A stretch of 44,095 nucleotides of DNA from Acidobacteriota bacterium (lineage in GTDB: Bacteria > Acidobacteriota > Thermoanaerobaculia > UBA5066). The position numbers were made by a program, and so were the translations under genes. Shown here piece after piece: positions 29,704 to 41,059 of the stretch (position 1 is the first letter of the stretch; each line of letters opens with the position of its first letter). A model generated the notes under the pieces. That model ran no database searches. It was not told the DNA's origin and was given only the letters and a program-made list of their open reading frames with translations. The stretch spans positions 8,611 to 52,705 of the forward strand of contig JARXKK010000006.1 of NCBI GenBank assembly GCA_030278895.1. The letters run 5' to 3'.

Positions 29704-32700
29704 AGACCACGACCTCGAAGTTCACCGTCGCCGAGCTCGCCAAGATGATGGGCAAGCCCGCGAAGGAAGTCCTCTTCCTGCTCCAGGGAATCGGCGTCGA
29801 CGTCAAGACGGCCGAATCCGTCCTCGACCCCGCGACGGCACAGGCGCTCCTCCTCGGGAAGACCCAGGCACCGAAGTCGCTCATCGTGCGGCAGGCCCCG
29901 TCGGCCGCGGCCGCCGCCGCGGCGGCGAGCGCCTCGGCGGCGAAGGCCAAGATCGAGCGCGCCGCGCTGAAACGCATCAAGATCGTCGAGCGCTCACCCG
30001 ACGAGGAGGTCGAGGCCGGCGAGGCTCCGGCCGCCGACGGCGAGGCGACCGCCGCCATCGTCACGGCCGTCACGGCCGTCACGGCCTCCGCGCCGGACGA
30101 GCCGGCTCCTGCCCGGGTCGAGGCCGCTGCTCACGCTCCCGAAACGCCCGCCGAAGCAATGGCTCCCGAACTGCCGGCTCCCGTCGCGGTGCAGCCCCCC
30201 GCCCCTGTGCCCGCTCCCGCGCCAAAGGCCGCGCCCGCCGCCGCTGCGACTCCCGCGACTCCGGCTCCGCGCCCGCCTGCGCGCATCGCGCGCCCGGTCG
30301 ACGCACCCATTCAGGCCGTGAGGCGCCCCGCGTCTCCGTCCCCTCGCATCGCGCCCCCGCCGGCGCCCGCCGGTCCCGCGGGCGCGCTCGGCCGCATCCT
30401 GAAGCGCACGGGCGACATCCCGCCGCGCCCGTCCGCCGCGCCCGTTCCGCCTCCCCCCGCTCCCCGTCCCGACTCGATGATGTCGTACGGAGCGAGCGCG
30501 GGTCCGCATTCCCCGGGTGTCACGCACGTGCGCACGGCTCCCGCGGCCTCTCAGGCCGGGGCGAGTGCCGGAGCCTCCGCTCCGCCGATGCGCGGCGCGG
30601 GCGGACTCGGCCGCGCCGTCATCGCGGCACCACCGGCTCCCGTCGCGCGGCCCGTCCGTCCGGCGCAGCCCATGCCTCCTTCCGGAGGCGGGTTTGCGCG
30701 CCCCGGATTCTCTCCGCGCCCGCCCATGCCCATGGGCGGCATGCCGCCGCGTCCGGGCTTCGCGCCCCGACCCGGCTTCAGTCCGCGTCCCGGCGGCCCC
30801 TCGGGCCCCGGCTTCGGTCCGCGCCCGCCCTTCGGCCGTCCGCCTCTCGGCGGCGCGCCCGCGGCACCGCTGCCGGACACCGCCGAGCGCCGGAAGAAGG
30901 ACGCGACGAAACCCGGTCTCGGCGTCAAGAAGGGCGACGCGAAGAAGACCGAGTCGAAGAAGCCGCGCACGAAGGAGGTCTCCGCCCTCGAAGAGGACGT
31001 GCGCGAGTACCTCGGCTCGTACAAGCAGGACACCTACGAAGACATCCAGACGCCCTCGGGCGAGGGAACGGACGAGGCCCTCGCGGCCAAGCCCCTCTCC
31101 AAGTCCGCGCAGCGGCGCGCCGGCAAGAAGACCACGACGACCGAGACCGGCGAGGTCGTCGAGCTCAAGAAGAAGTCCGACGGGCCCGTCTTCCTCTCGG
31201 AAGGCGTCACCGTGAAGGAGCTTTCCGAGAAGCTCGGCATCCTCGCGAAGGACCTCATGAAGTCGTTCCTCTCGCGCGGCGTCTTCGCGACGATCAACCA
31301 GCCGCTCGATCCGAAGATCGCGGTCGAGATCGCGAAAGAGTTCGGCGTCGAGGCGGCCGTCGTCTCGTTCGAGGAAGAGCTCGAGCTTTCCCGCCAGCAG
31401 ACCGCGAACGACCAGGCCGCGGCGGGGACCGCCCCCGCGGAGGACGCCGGCTCTCTCGCGAACGCGGGGGAGCGCATCCCGCGCGCGCCCGTCGTCACCG
31501 TGATGGGGCACGTCGACCACGGCAAGACGTCGCTTCTCGACGCGATCCGCAAGGAGAACGTCGCGGAAGGCGAAGCCGGCGGCATCACGCAGCACATCGG
31601 CGCCTACCGCGTCATCGCCAAGGGCAAGCCGATCGTGTTCCTCGACACGCCGGGCCACGAGGCCTTCACGATGATGCGCTCCCGCGGCGCCAAGGCCACG
31701 GACATCGTCGTCCTCGTCGTGGCCGCCGACGACGGCGTCATGCCCCAGACGCAGGAAGCGATCGACCACGCGCGCGCCGCGAAGGTGCCGCTCGTCGTCG
31801 CCATCAACAAGATCGACAAGCCCGACGCGAACACCCAGCGCGTCAAGCAGGAGCTCGCCGAGAAGGGCGTCCTCGTCGAGGAATTCGGCGGCGACGTCGT
31901 GGCCTGCGAGATCTCCGCGAAGAAGAAGATCGGAATCGACCAGCTCCTCGAGATGATCCTGCTCCAGGCCGACCTCCTCGAGCTGAAGTCCGTGGCGACC
32001 GGACCGGCCCGCGGCGTCGTCCTCGAGGCGCGGCGCGAGGCCGGCAAGGGCACGCTCGCGACCGTGCTCATTCAGCAGGGCACGCTCCACGTCGGCGACG
32101 TTTTCTTCGCCGGCACGGCCGTGGGCCGCGTCCGCGCGATGCTCGACGACCATTCCAAGCGCGTGACCGAGGCGCCGCCCGCGACCCCCGTCGAGGTCAT
32201 GGGCTTCGAGGACATCCCGAACGCCGGCGATACGCTCCAGGTCGTCGAAAACGAAGGCAAGGCCCGCCAGGTCTCCCAGTTCCGCTCCCTCAAGGAGCGC
32301 GAAGAATCGCTCACGAAGTCCTCGCGCATGTCGCTCGATTCGCTCTTCAACCGGATGAAGGAAGGCGAGATGAAGGATCTCGCCCTCATCGTGAAGGCCG
32401 ACGTCCACGGTTCCGAGGAGGTCCTCCTCCAGAGTCTCGCCAAGCTCTCGACCGAGAAGGTGAAGGTCAGCGTCCTTCACTCGGGCGTCGGCGCCATCTC
32501 GGTGAACGACGTGCTCCTCGCCTCGGCCTCCGAAGCCATCATCATCGGATTCAACGTGAAGCCCGAGAAGAAGGCCCAGGAGCTCGCCGACCACGAGGGC
32601 GTCGACATCCGCCTCTACTCCGTCATCTATACGCTCACCGACGAGATCAAGAAGGCCATGACCGGCCTCCTCGACACCGTCAAAAAGGAAGTCACCCGCG

Positions 32701-32987
32701 GCCACGCCGAGGTGCGCGAGACCTTCAAGGTGCCGAAGATCGGCACGATCTCGGGCTGCATGGTCACGGACGGCGTCATCCCGCGGACGGCCTCCGTGCG
32801 GCTCATCCGCGACAGCCGCGTGATCTACGAAGGCAAGATCGGATCCCTCCGCCGATTCAAGGACGACGCGTCCGAGGTCAAGCAGGGGTTCGAGTGCGGC
32901 ATCGGGATCGCGGGCTATCAGGACGTGAAGATCGGGGACGTCCTCGAGGCCTTCATCATCGAGGAGCTCGCCGGATCCCTGACCTGA
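29700..32987 (+). CDS. infB: Translation initiation factor IF-2
   Basis: The 1095-residue GTPase delivers initiator tRNA to the 30S subunit. An IF2N-type domain starts the protein ([19 protein letters not shown]). A Pro/Ala-rich disordered region of about 350 residues follows, with Pro/Gly/Phe/Arg repeats ([18 protein letters not shown]). A second IF2N-like domain is at about 500-540 ([19 protein letters not shown]). The G domain starts near 601 with [12 protein letters not shown], then [23 protein letters not shown] and SAKKKIG. The C-terminal domains II-IV follow. The GTG start overlaps the nusA stop. The N-terminal region is long compared with most species. Confidence 0.97.
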   Translation: MKTTTSKFTVAELAKMMGKPAKEVLFLLQGIGVDVKTAESVLDPATAQALLLGKTQAPKSLIVRQAPSAAAAAAAASASAAKAKIERAALKRIKIVERSPDEEVEAGEAPAADGEATAAIVTAVTAVTASAPDEPAPARVEAAAHAPETPAEAMAPELPAPVAVQPPAPVPAPAPKAAPAAAATPATPAPRPPARIARPVDAPIQAVRRPASPSPRIAPPPAPAGPAGALGRILKRTGDIPPRPSAAPVPPPPAPRPDSMMSYGASAGPHSPGVTHVRTAPAASQAGASAGASAPPMRGAGGLGRAVIAAPPAPVARPVRPAQPMPPSGGGFARPGFSPRPPMPMGGMPPRPGFAPRPGFSPRPGGPSGPGFGPRPPFGRPPLGGAPAAPLPDTAERRKKDATKPGLGVKKGDAKKTESKKPRTKEVSALEEDVREYLGSYKQDTYEDIQTPSGEGTDEALAAKPLSKSAQRRAGKKTTTTETGEVVELKKKSDGPVFLSEGVTVKELSEKLGILAKDLMKSFLSRGVFATINQPLDPKIAVEIAKEFGVEAAVVSFEEELELSRQQTANDQAAAGTAPAEDAGSLANAGERIPRAPVVTVMGHVDHGKTSLLDAIRKENVAEGEAGGITQHIGAYRVIAKGKPIVFLDTPGHEAFTMMRSRGAKATDIVVLVVAADDGVMPQTQEAIDHARAAKVPLVVAINKIDKPDANTQRVKQELAEKGVLVEEFGGDVVACEISAKKKIGIDQLLEMILLQADLLELKSVATGPARGVVLEARREAGKGTLATVLIQQGTLHVGDVFFAGTAVGRVRAMLDDHSKRVTEAPPATPVEVMGFEDIPNAGDTLQVVENEGKARQVSQFRSLKEREESLTKSSRMSLDSLFNRMKEGEMKDLALIVKADVHGSEEVLLQSLAKLSTEKVKVSVLHSGVGAISVNDVLLASASEAIIIGFNVKPEKKAQELADHEGVDIRLYSVIYTLTDEIKKAMTGLLDTVKKEVTRGHAEVRETFKVPKIGTISGCMVTDGVIPRTASVRLIRDSRVIYEGKIGSLRRFKDDASEVKQGFECGIGIAGYQDVKIGDVLEAFIIEELAGSLT

Positions 32988-32994
32988 GGCACGC

Positions 32995-33333
32995 GTGGTC
33001 GTCGCTGTCGCGGTTTACGAATTTCATCTTCCGGGGTGCCGGGGCCTCAAGGAGAAACGCTCTTTCCTGAGGCCGCTGAAGACCCGCCTTCGGGGTGACT
33101 TCGAGATCTCGGCGGCGGAGGTCGCGCACCAGGACCTCCTCCAGCGCGCGACGCTCGGGATCGCCGCCGTCGGGCCCGATCCGGAGGGCCTCGAGCCGCT
33201 GCTGCAGAGAGTCCGCGATTTCGTCGAGGCGTACGCGGAGGAAAACGGTGCAGAGATCGCGAGCGAGCGGCACGAGCTCGTGGGATTCGGCGACGTCTGC
33301 GAGCCCGGCGGTTCCTTCGGCTCCCCAGGCTGA
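32995..33333 (+). CDS. DUF503 family protein (YlxP-like)
   Basis: The 112-residue product starts at GTG 32995 and matches the small DUF503/YlxP family: MVVAVAVYEFHLPGCRGLKEKRS, read as an N-terminal strand and basic helix, then FEISAAEVAHQDLLQRATLG, a diagnostic stretch. Its position between infB and rbfA is the same as that of ylxP in many bacteria, suggesting a role in ribosome maturation. No biochemical function is established to my knowledge. A non-conserved Gly/Pro-rich tail ends it. Confidence 0.85.
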   Translation: MVVAVAVYEFHLPGCRGLKEKRSFLRPLKTRLRGDFEISAAEVAHQDLLQRATLGIAAVGPDPEGLEPLLQRVRDFVEAYAEENGAEIASERHELVGFGDVCEPGGSFGSPG

Positions 33334-33348
33334 GAACAGGAGACGAAC

Positions 33349-33759
33349 ATGGCGACGGAAAAACGGCCAGGCGGCGCGCCCGGCAGGCGGCCGAGAAAAG
33401 TGGGAGACGTGGTGCGCGCGGAGCTCGCGCGCCTGCTCCGGGAGGACCTGCGGGACCCCGCGATCGGGTTCGCGACGATCACCGACGTCGCCATGTCCGA
33501 CGATCTCCGCTCGGCGCGCGTCTTCGTCTCGGTTTTTGGCGCGCAGGACCAGTTTGCCAAGACCGTCGAGGCTCTCAACCGGGCGCGCGGGCGCCTGCGT
33601 TCGCTCGTCGGGAAGAACTGCGGGCTCCGGCACGCCCCCGACCTCCATTTTGCCGAGGACCACACGCTCGAGCGCGGCGCGCGCGTCGAGGAGCTCCTGC
33701 GCACGATCCCGAAGCCGCCCGACGAACCCGGCGACCCCGGAGATTCCGGAGCCGCATGA
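33349..33759 (+). CDS. rbfA: Ribosome-binding factor A
   Basis: The 136-residue product is a KH-fold factor for 30S maturation. It has the basic N-terminus (RRPRKVGDVVRAELARLLRE), DPAIGFATITDVAMSDDLRSA as the central family signature in parts, ARVFVSVFG, and the ending FAEDHTLERGARVEELL. AGGAGA precedes the ATG. The Pro/Asp/Gly-rich tail ends in an ATGA overlap with the next gene. Confidence 0.93.
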   Translation: MATEKRPGGAPGRRPRKVGDVVRAELARLLREDLRDPAIGFATITDVAMSDDLRSARVFVSVFGAQDQFAKTVEALNRARGRLRSLVGKNCGLRHAPDLHFAEDHTLERGARVEELLRTIPKPPDEPGDPGDSGAA

Positions 33760-34787
33760 CGGCCCCCACGCCGCGCGATCCGGCGCTCGACGCCGCCTAC
33801 GAAGAAGTCGCGAAGAAGCTCGTCACCGGGAAGCGCTTTCTCATCACGGGCCACCGCAATCCCGACGGCGACGCGCTGGGCTCGGCGCTGGGGCTTGCGC
33901 TCGCGCTCGACGCCACCGGCAAGGAAGCGCGCGTCGTCATGCGCGATTCCTGGTCCTCCGCGTATTCGAAGATGCCGGGAATCGCGCGCGTCGCCGTGTC
34001 GGAGTCGCTACCCTCCGACTGGCCCTCGGGTTGGGACGCGCTCTTCACGATGGAGTGCCCCGAGGCGGATCGCGCCGGCTTTTCGAACCTCCTCGCCGGC
34101 ACGGTCGTAAACGTGGATCACCATCCCGGAAATACGCGCTACGGTTCGGTGAACCTCGTCGACCTTCCCGCCGCCGCCGTGGGTGAGATGGTGGCCGACC
34201 TCCTCGATCTCGTCGGGTGGCCGCTCACGAAGGACATCGCGACGAACCTCTGGGTGTCCCTCGTCTCGGATACGGGCTCCTTCCGCTACTCGAACACGAC
34301 GCCGAAGGCGCTCGCCCTCGGCGCGCGTCTCGTCGCCGCGGGCGCCGAGCCGGGGCCGGTGAACGAATTCCTGTTCGAGGCCGCGCCGCTTTCGTCGTTG
34401 AAGCTCGAGGCCCTCGTCCTTGGAACGCTCGAGCTCCACGCCGGCGGCACCGTGGCGACCGTCGAACTTCCACGCCGGTTTTTCGACCAGAGCGGCGCGA
34501 AGGAATCGGACACCGAGGGACTCGTGAACCGCGCGCGCGGAATCGAGGGTGTCCGCGCCGCCGCGCTCCTCCGCGAGGGGGACGGGGGCGAGATCCGCTG
34601 CTCCCTGCGCTCGAAGGGCGTCGTGGATATCCGAAGCGTCGCCGCGCGTCACGCGGGGGGCGGGCACCGCAACGCCTCGGGCTGCCGCGTGCAGGGCACG
34701 CTTGCCTTCGCGAAGAGCACGCTGGTCTCCGAAATCGCGGCGGCGATTGTGACGGCGGATGCCACTACCGTTTCGGAGGCCGTTTGA
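33756..34787 (+). CDS. DHH/DHHA1 phosphoesterase (NrnA-like oligoribonuclease/pAp phosphatase)
   Basis: The 343-residue product has the DHH catalytic domain with metal-binding motifs GHRNPDGDALGS (residues about 30-41), VDHHPGNT and SDTGSFRYSNTT. The C-terminal DHHA1 domain has RHAGGGHRNASGC. NrnA-like enzymes remove nanoRNA and 3'-phosphoadenosine 5'-phosphate. The gene between rbfA and truB is a common bacterial arrangement. The start overlaps rbfA (ATGA) and its stop overlaps the TTG start of truB (TTGA). Confidence 0.9.
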   Translation: MTAPTPRDPALDAAYEEVAKKLVTGKRFLITGHRNPDGDALGSALGLALALDATGKEARVVMRDSWSSAYSKMPGIARVAVSESLPSDWPSGWDALFTMECPEADRAGFSNLLAGTVVNVDHHPGNTRYGSVNLVDLPAAAVGEMVADLLDLVGWPLTKDIATNLWVSLVSDTGSFRYSNTTPKALALGARLVAAGAEPGPVNEFLFEAAPLSSLKLEALVLGTLELHAGGTVATVELPRRFFDQSGAKESDTEGLVNRARGIEGVRAAALLREGDGGEIRCSLRSKGVVDIRSVAARHAGGGHRNASGCRVQGTLAFAKSTLVSEIAAAIVTADATTVSEAV

Positions 34788-35719
34788 CGGCTTTCCCGTC
34801 GCGCGCGGACGGACCCTCCGGGATCCTCCTCGTCGACAAGCCCGCGAAGATCACGTCCCACGACGTGGTCGACGTCGCCCGGCGCCTCCTCGGGACGCGC
34901 CGCATCGGCCACACGGGGACGCTCGATCCCGCTGCGACCGGCCTCCTCGTCCTTTGCGTCGGCCGCGCGGGGCGGCTCCAGTCGTTTCTCACCGGCTTCG
35001 GGAAGACCTACGAGGGCACGATGCGCTTCGGCATCGTGACGGACACCTACGACACGGAAGGGACGCCCGCCGGCGAGCCGCATCCCGATCCCCGCCCGGA
35101 CCGCGCGCTCCTCGAGGAGGCGTGCCGCGCGTTCACGGGCGAGCTTCAGCAGTCGCCGCCGCCGTTCTCGGCGAAGAAGATCAACGGCAAGAAGTTCTAC
35201 GAGCTCGCGCGCAAGGGCGAGCCCGTGCCGGACCTCCCGAAGACCGTCACCGTGAAGGAGTTCACGGTCCTCTCGCTCGAAGGCGACGTCGCGAGCTTCC
35301 GCGTCTCGTGCACCTCGGGCACGTACATCCGCTCGCTCGCGCACGACGTCGGGAAAGCACTCGGTTTCGGAGCGCACCTGGCATCGCTGAGGCGCACGTC
35401 GATCGGGCCCTTTCGCCTCGAGGACGCGAAGACGCTCCCGGAGCTCGAGGCCCTGTCCCCCGAGGAACGGCTCAAGAATCCCTTCTGGCTCTCCCTCTCC
35501 GAGGTCCCGCTCCCGTTCCCGGAGGTCCCTCTCGCCGCGGCCGAGGCCGCGAAGGTGAAGAGCGGCCACGCCGTTCCCGTCAGGGTCCCGAAGGAGGCCA
35601 TGGGCTCGTCGATGGTCCGCCTCACCGCGGACGGGGAGCTCCTGGCCCTCGGCGTCCTCGAGGCTCTCGGCAAGGGCGTCCTCGCCCTCGCGCGCCCGAA
35701 GATCGTCCTCGGGGATTGA
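34784..35719 (+). CDS. truB: tRNA pseudouridine-55 synthase
   Basis: The 311-residue product has GILLVDKPAKITSHDVV at the N-terminus. The catalytic Asp is D48 in GHTGTLDPAATGLL, followed by KTYEGTMRFGIVTDTYDTEG in pieces, PPPFSAKKINGKKFYELAR and CTSGTYIRSLAHDVG. It makes pseudouridine 55 in tRNA. The C-terminal domain (KSGHAVPV) is PUA-like. The TTG start at 34784 overlaps the preceding stop; no better start exists nearby. It is the last gene of the rimP operon. Confidence 0.95.
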   Translation: MTAFPSRADGPSGILLVDKPAKITSHDVVDVARRLLGTRRIGHTGTLDPAATGLLVLCVGRAGRLQSFLTGFGKTYEGTMRFGIVTDTYDTEGTPAGEPHPDPRPDRALLEEACRAFTGELQQSPPPFSAKKINGKKFYELARKGEPVPDLPKTVTVKEFTVLSLEGDVASFRVSCTSGTYIRSLAHDVGKALGFGAHLASLRRTSIGPFRLEDAKTLPELEALSPEERLKNPFWLSLSEVPLPFPEVPLAAAEAAKVKSGHAVPVRVPKEAMGSSMVRLTADGELLALGVLEALGKGVLALARPKIVLGD

Positions 35720-35851
35720 CGCCGTCCGTCAATCCAAGAGGAGCTTTCCTCCGTAGAAGAGGCAGCAGACCGATCGAGCGTCTGACGTCCTCGAGCACAC
35801 GCGACCGAAAACGCATCCCCATCAGACGAAGAAGAAAGCAAGGAGAACAAA

Positions 35852-36400
35852 GTGAAGAAGATTCTCGGATCCCTCCTCGTCCTCGCCGCCATGGCGGCCC
35901 CGGCCGTGCGCGCTGCGGACAACCCGATGGTCGGCGGCGCGCCCATGTACGCGACGAAGGACATCATCGACAACGCCGTCAACTCGGCCGACCACAAGAC
36001 CCTCGTCGCCGCGGTGAAGGCGGCGGGCCTCGTCGAGACGCTGAAGGGCACCGGTCCGTTCACGGTGTTCGCTCCGACGGACGCGGCGTTCGCGAAGCTC
36101 CCCGCGGGCACCGTGGACAACCTCGTCAAGCCCGAGAACAAGGCGACGCTGACGAAGATCCTCACGTACCACGTCGTGGCCGGAAAGATGGACTCTCGCG
36201 CCGTCGCCAAGGCGATCAAGGCCGGAAACGGCAAGGCAACGCTGAAGACGGTCTCCGGCGGCAGCCTCACGGCTTCCATGAACGGGAAGACGCTCGTTCT
36301 CACCGACGACAAGGGCGGTATGTCCAACGTCACGATCGCGGACGTCTACCAGTCGAACGGTGTCATCCACGTGGTGGACTCGGTTCTCCTCCCCAACTGA
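35852..36400 (+). CDS. Secreted fasciclin-domain protein
   Basis: The 182-residue product has a signal peptide (MKKILGSLLVLAAMAAPAVRA, cleavage about residue 21). One fasciclin (FAS1) domain follows: DIIDNAVNSADHKTLVAAVK, then GPFTVFAPTDAAFAKLP, LTYHVVAGKM and NGVIHVVDSVLLPN, the family ending. Such proteins are secreted or surface adhesion modules. The GTG at 35852 follows AGGAG at a good distance. A strong terminator follows at 36426. The 132-base gap from truB holds only a short GAGGA/TCCTC hairpin near 35738 and no confident promoter. Confidence 0.93.
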   Translation: MKKILGSLLVLAAMAAPAVRAADNPMVGGAPMYATKDIIDNAVNSADHKTLVAAVKAAGLVETLKGTGPFTVFAPTDAAFAKLPAGTVDNLVKPENKATLTKILTYHVVAGKMDSRAVAKAIKAGNGKATLKTVSGGSLTASMNGKTLVLTDDKGGMSNVTIADVYQSNGVIHVVDSVLLPN

Positions 36401-36425
36401 ATCTCTTCGAACCTCCGGATTCCGA

Positions 36426-36453
36426 GAGCGGGCTTCGGCCCGCTCTTTTCTTT
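36426..36453 (+). terminator. Intrinsic terminator after the fasciclin gene
   Basis: GAGCGGGC and GCCCGCTC pair over 8 base pairs around a stable TTCG tetraloop, followed by TTTTCTTT. It is 25 bases after the stop codon. This is the clearest intrinsic terminator in the window. Confidence 0.9.
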
Positions 36454-36527
36454 CGTCCCGCGCCCTCCCGACGGGTCCCGTGCCTCTAGCCCCCTCAGCG
36501 TGCCTTCGGGTGTCGAAAAGGCCGGGT

Positions 36528-36556
36528 TTGACGACCGGGAATCGGCCCGGTAGACT
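36528..36556 (+). promoter_or_regulatory. Promoter of rpsO-pnp
   Basis: TTGACG at 36528-36533 and TAGACT at 36551-36556 are separated by exactly 17 bases. Transcription should start near 36563, about 36 bases ahead of the rpsO start. It is a good housekeeping-type promoter directly after the fasciclin terminator. Confidence 0.7.
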
Positions 36557-36598
36557 CCGTCGGCTGAAAAATTAGAGACGCACAAGGATAAAAAGAAA

Positions 36599-36868
36599 TT
36601 GGCCCAGCTCACCACGAAGAAAGCGGAAACGATCACCAGCTACCGGCGCCATGAAGGCGACACCGGATCCCCCGAGGTCCAGGTTGCCCTTCTTTCCAAG
36701 CGCATCTCCGAGCTGACCGAGCATTTCAAGGCCCACGCCAAGGACCATCATTCCCGGAGGGGCCTCCTCCAGATGGTCGGCCGGCGGCGCCGCCTGCTCG
36801 ATTACGTGAAGAGACGCGACACGGAGCGGTACCGCGCCCTGATCGAACGCCTCGGACTGCGCAAGTAG
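36599..36868 (+). CDS. rpsO: 30S ribosomal protein S15
   Basis: The 89-residue product is full length: helical, with the typical [37 protein letters not shown] and [12 protein letters not shown] segments. It binds 16S rRNA in the central domain of the 30S subunit. The start is a TTG at 36599, 10 bases after AAGGA; no ATG is available. It is followed by pnp 99 bases later, the widely conserved rpsO-pnp order. Confidence 0.97.
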   Translation: MAQLTTKKAETITSYRRHEGDTGSPEVQVALLSKRISELTEHFKAHAKDHHSRRGLLQMVGRRRRLLDYVKRRDTERYRALIERLGLRK

Positions 36869-36967
36869 TCTCTCTTCCCTCACGTTTCGGCGGCACGCGT
36901 CGGCCCGCATTCCGCGGCCGGTTTCGTCGTGCGCGCCGGGCCGGGCCACGTCGAAAGGAATCGTCCC

Positions 36968-39229
<2,262 letters not shown>

Positions 39230-39230
39230 G

Positions 39231-39260
39231 AAGAGAACCCCTTCTTAGAAGGTTAAGAGG
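39231..39260. repeat. Dispersed AT-rich element, copy between pnp and the glycosyltransferase
   Basis: The core TTCTTAGAA at 39242-39250 (TTCTAAGAA on the other strand) has AAGAAGAGAA on one side and GGTTAAGAGG on the other. It lies directly after the pnp stop and before its terminator, and its right flank provides the TAA stop of the convergent glycosyltransferase. Confidence 0.5.
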
Positions 39261-41007
39261 GCCCCGGTGAACCCGGGGCCTTTTTGTATCGCCCCGACGG
39301 CGGGGCGATGCCTTCCGGCATGAGGCCGATGTTCGAGCGGTCGCCGGATTCCAGCCAGGCGCGGGCCGCGCCGACCCCCGTGTCGCGGTCCCGGTCGTCG
39401 GCGCCTTTCGCGAGGTATCGGTCGATCTCCGCGGCGCCGGCGGCCGGCGAGACCTTCGCCTCGACGAGCGTCGCGTAGACGAGCGCGTCCGCGAAGCGAT
39501 GGCGGCCGGCGGGAATCGTCGACGGAAGAAGCGGGACCAGAGAGAGCGCGGCCGCGGGCAGCGCCAGAAGGACCGCGCCACGCAAACGGCGATGTCGCAT
39601 TTCTTCGATGATGAAGAGGAAGAAGAGACCCGCGCCGAGGGCGAGCGGCCCGGCCATCGCGGCCCGGTAGCGAGACGTGGTCTGGACCAGCAGGCAGGAT
39701 ATGAGCGGCACAAGGATCGCGATCGCCGCCAGCAGCCCCTCTTCCCTTCTCAGCACGCCGCGCGACAGCGCGGCGATCAACCCGACCAAACCCACACCGA
39801 GGAGGCATGAGAAGACGGGCAGCAGGCGAAGCAGCCGAATCCGATCCCGAAAGAAATAGAAATTAGCGTTGTCGGGCACCTCGAACGCGTTCCAGAACGT
39901 CGCGAACTTCTTCAGCAAGAGCCTCGGGAGGCCGAGCGGCGCTTCGCGGTAGCTCGCGAGCACCATGCGCGCCGTGCGCAGCGTCGAACCCTTGGCCTCG
40001 GCCAGGATCTTCCCCATCGAGGCGGGCGAGCTGGTGGATCCGTCGGCCCCTTCGGCGTTCCCCCACACGAGGCCGATCGCCTGGCGCGTGTCGAAGGTCA
40101 GGGGCGGCACGCCGGCGGAGATGTTCCGGACGCACAACAGGCTGATCGGAAGAGAAAGACCGAGAAATCCATAGAGGAAGAGAGAGCGGCGCTTCGCGCC
40201 GCCCGGGGATTTCTTAGAAAGTGAATACGAAAAGACGAAGAGCGAGGCCATCGCCAGCGGGGCGACAGTCTGCTTGAGGAGAATGGCCGAGCCGCCGAGG
40301 AGCCCGAGCAAGAGCGCGCCCCGCGCGCTCGCCCGCTCCCTCACGAGCAGCGGCCAGACGAGGAGGAGCGTCGAGAGGTGTGCGACGGGCCCGTCGCGCA
40401 GCAGGAAGCCGTCGTGAAAGACGAGCGGCCCATAGAGCCCATACACGAGGCCCGCCACGATCGCAGCTGCCGCCACCCAGCGCGCCGGGTCCCCTTCCCC
40501 TCTTCCCTTTCTAAGAAAATCTTCTTCTCCCTCTTTCCCTAGTCCGAAAACAGCAAGAGCGACAACCGCGCTCGCGAGACACGCCAGCAGGAGCTGGAGA
40601 ATCCTCGCCGGCCACACCGGCGACCCGAACACCAGCCGCAGCGCCGCGAGGGCGTACGGATAGAGGGGCCCCGAGAAATACGCGTTCTTCTGGTACCAGC
40701 CTTCCCAGACCTCCGGCGAGCCGTAGCCCGTCTGCCACGAGAAGTACGACCGCCAGGCCGGGACGTCACGCCAGTTGCCGCCGGCGAGGTGCGCCGACCA
40801 GTCGACGTATCCCCACTCGTCCGTCTCCGCCCAGAGATGCCAGAGCGAGAGCGGCGTCCGGGACAGGGAGACGAGATACGCGCCGCGAACGGCGAGGACC
40901 GCGAAAAAGACCACGGCGGCGACGACGCGGCCGCGGCGAAGAAGGGAGGTCACGCGAGATTCTAGAGCGCGCGGAATCTCGGAGCGGATCGTCGTCGTAG
41001 CGACCAC
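39253..41007 (-). CDS. Multi-pass membrane glycosyltransferase (PMT/ArnT-like, GT-C fold)
   Basis: The 584-residue product has roughly a dozen membrane segments (first at about 28-48). Its first periplasmic loop contains WAETDEWGYVDWSAHL, with acidic residues like the catalytic loop of GT-C transferases, which use polyprenyl-phosphate sugars. The donor and acceptor are unknown. The C-terminal 110 residues are a soluble tail. Two AT-rich patches lie in loops: residues about 156-172 (GKEGEEDFLRKGRGEG) and 258-268 (SLSKKSPGG), both copies of the dispersed element. The start is a GTG. The last residues (KKAPGSPGPS) are encoded by the antisense of the pnp terminator, so the two genes share that DNA. 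Confidence 0.82.
   Translation of the reverse strand: MVATTTIRSEIPRALESRVTSLLRRGRVVAAVVFFAVLAVRGAYLVSLSRTPLSLWHLWAETDEWGYVDWSAHLAGGNWRDVPAWRSYFSWQTGYGSPEVWEGWYQKNAYFSGPLYPYALAALRLVFGSPVWPARILQLLLACLASAVVALAVFGLGKEGEEDFLRKGRGEGDPARWVAAAAIVAGLVYGLYGPLVFHDGFLLRDGPVAHLSTLLLVWPLLVRERASARGALLLGLLGGSAILLKQTVAPLAMASLFVFSYSLSKKSPGGAKRRSLFLYGFLGLSLPISLLCVRNISAGVPPLTFDTRQAIGLVWGNAEGADGSTSSPASMGKILAEAKGSTLRTARMVLASYREAPLGLPRLLLKKFATFWNAFEVPDNANFYFFRDRIRLLRLLPVFSCLLGVGLVGLIAALSRGVLRREEGLLAAIAILVPLISCLLVQTTSRYRAAMAGPLALGAGLFFLFIIEEMRHRRLRGAVLLALPAAALSLVPLLPSTIPAGRHRFADALVYATLVEAKVSPAAGAAEIDRYLAKGADDRDRDTGVGAARAWLESGDRSNIGLMPEGIAPPSGRYKKAPGSPGPS
39260..39285 (+). terminator. Intrinsic terminator after pnp
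   Basis: GGCCCCGG and CCGGGGCC pair over 8 base pairs around a TGAAC loop and are followed by TTTTT. It lies 31 bases after the pnp stop and inside the 3' end of the opposing glycosyltransferase gene. Confidence 0.85.
40205..40235 (-). repeat. Dispersed AT-rich element, copy in the glycosyltransferase
   Basis: The core TTCTTAGAA is at 40211-40219; on the minus strand the context is ACTTTCTAAGAAATCCCC. It is translated as SLSKKS in the loop between two membrane helices, the same frame and peptide as part of the copy at 14886. Confidence 0.6.
40491..40541 (+). repeat. Dispersed AT-rich element, second copy in the glycosyltransferase
   Basis: The core TTCTAAGAA is at 40509-40517, preceded by CCCCTTCCCCTCTTCCC and followed by AATCTTCTTCTCCCTCTTTC. 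With about 50 bases of pyrimidine-rich strand it is the longest copy. The gene is read from the opposite strand, giving the acidic/basic loop EGEEDFLRKGRGEG. Confidence 0.65.
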
Positions 41008-41024
41008 AGACGGGCGCGATCTGG

Positions 41025-41030
41025 TAAATT
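41025..41030 (+). promoter_or_regulatory. Candidate -10 (TAAATT) before actA
   Basis: The 52-base divergent gap between the glycosyltransferase start and actA holds TAAATT followed by CCCGCC. This matches the TA-rich hexamer plus CCCGC pattern at 1581 and 27312. A -35 is not clear. Confidence 0.4.
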
Positions 41031-41059
41031 CCCGCCCTCATTAGAGACTCAGGCGCGAA

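Noticed and set aside
39845-39875. AT-rich patch with AAAGAAATAGAAATTAG in the glycosyltransferase
   Set aside because: It encodes an aromatic run (NANFYFF) whose codons are AT-rich by nature. The core motif is absent.
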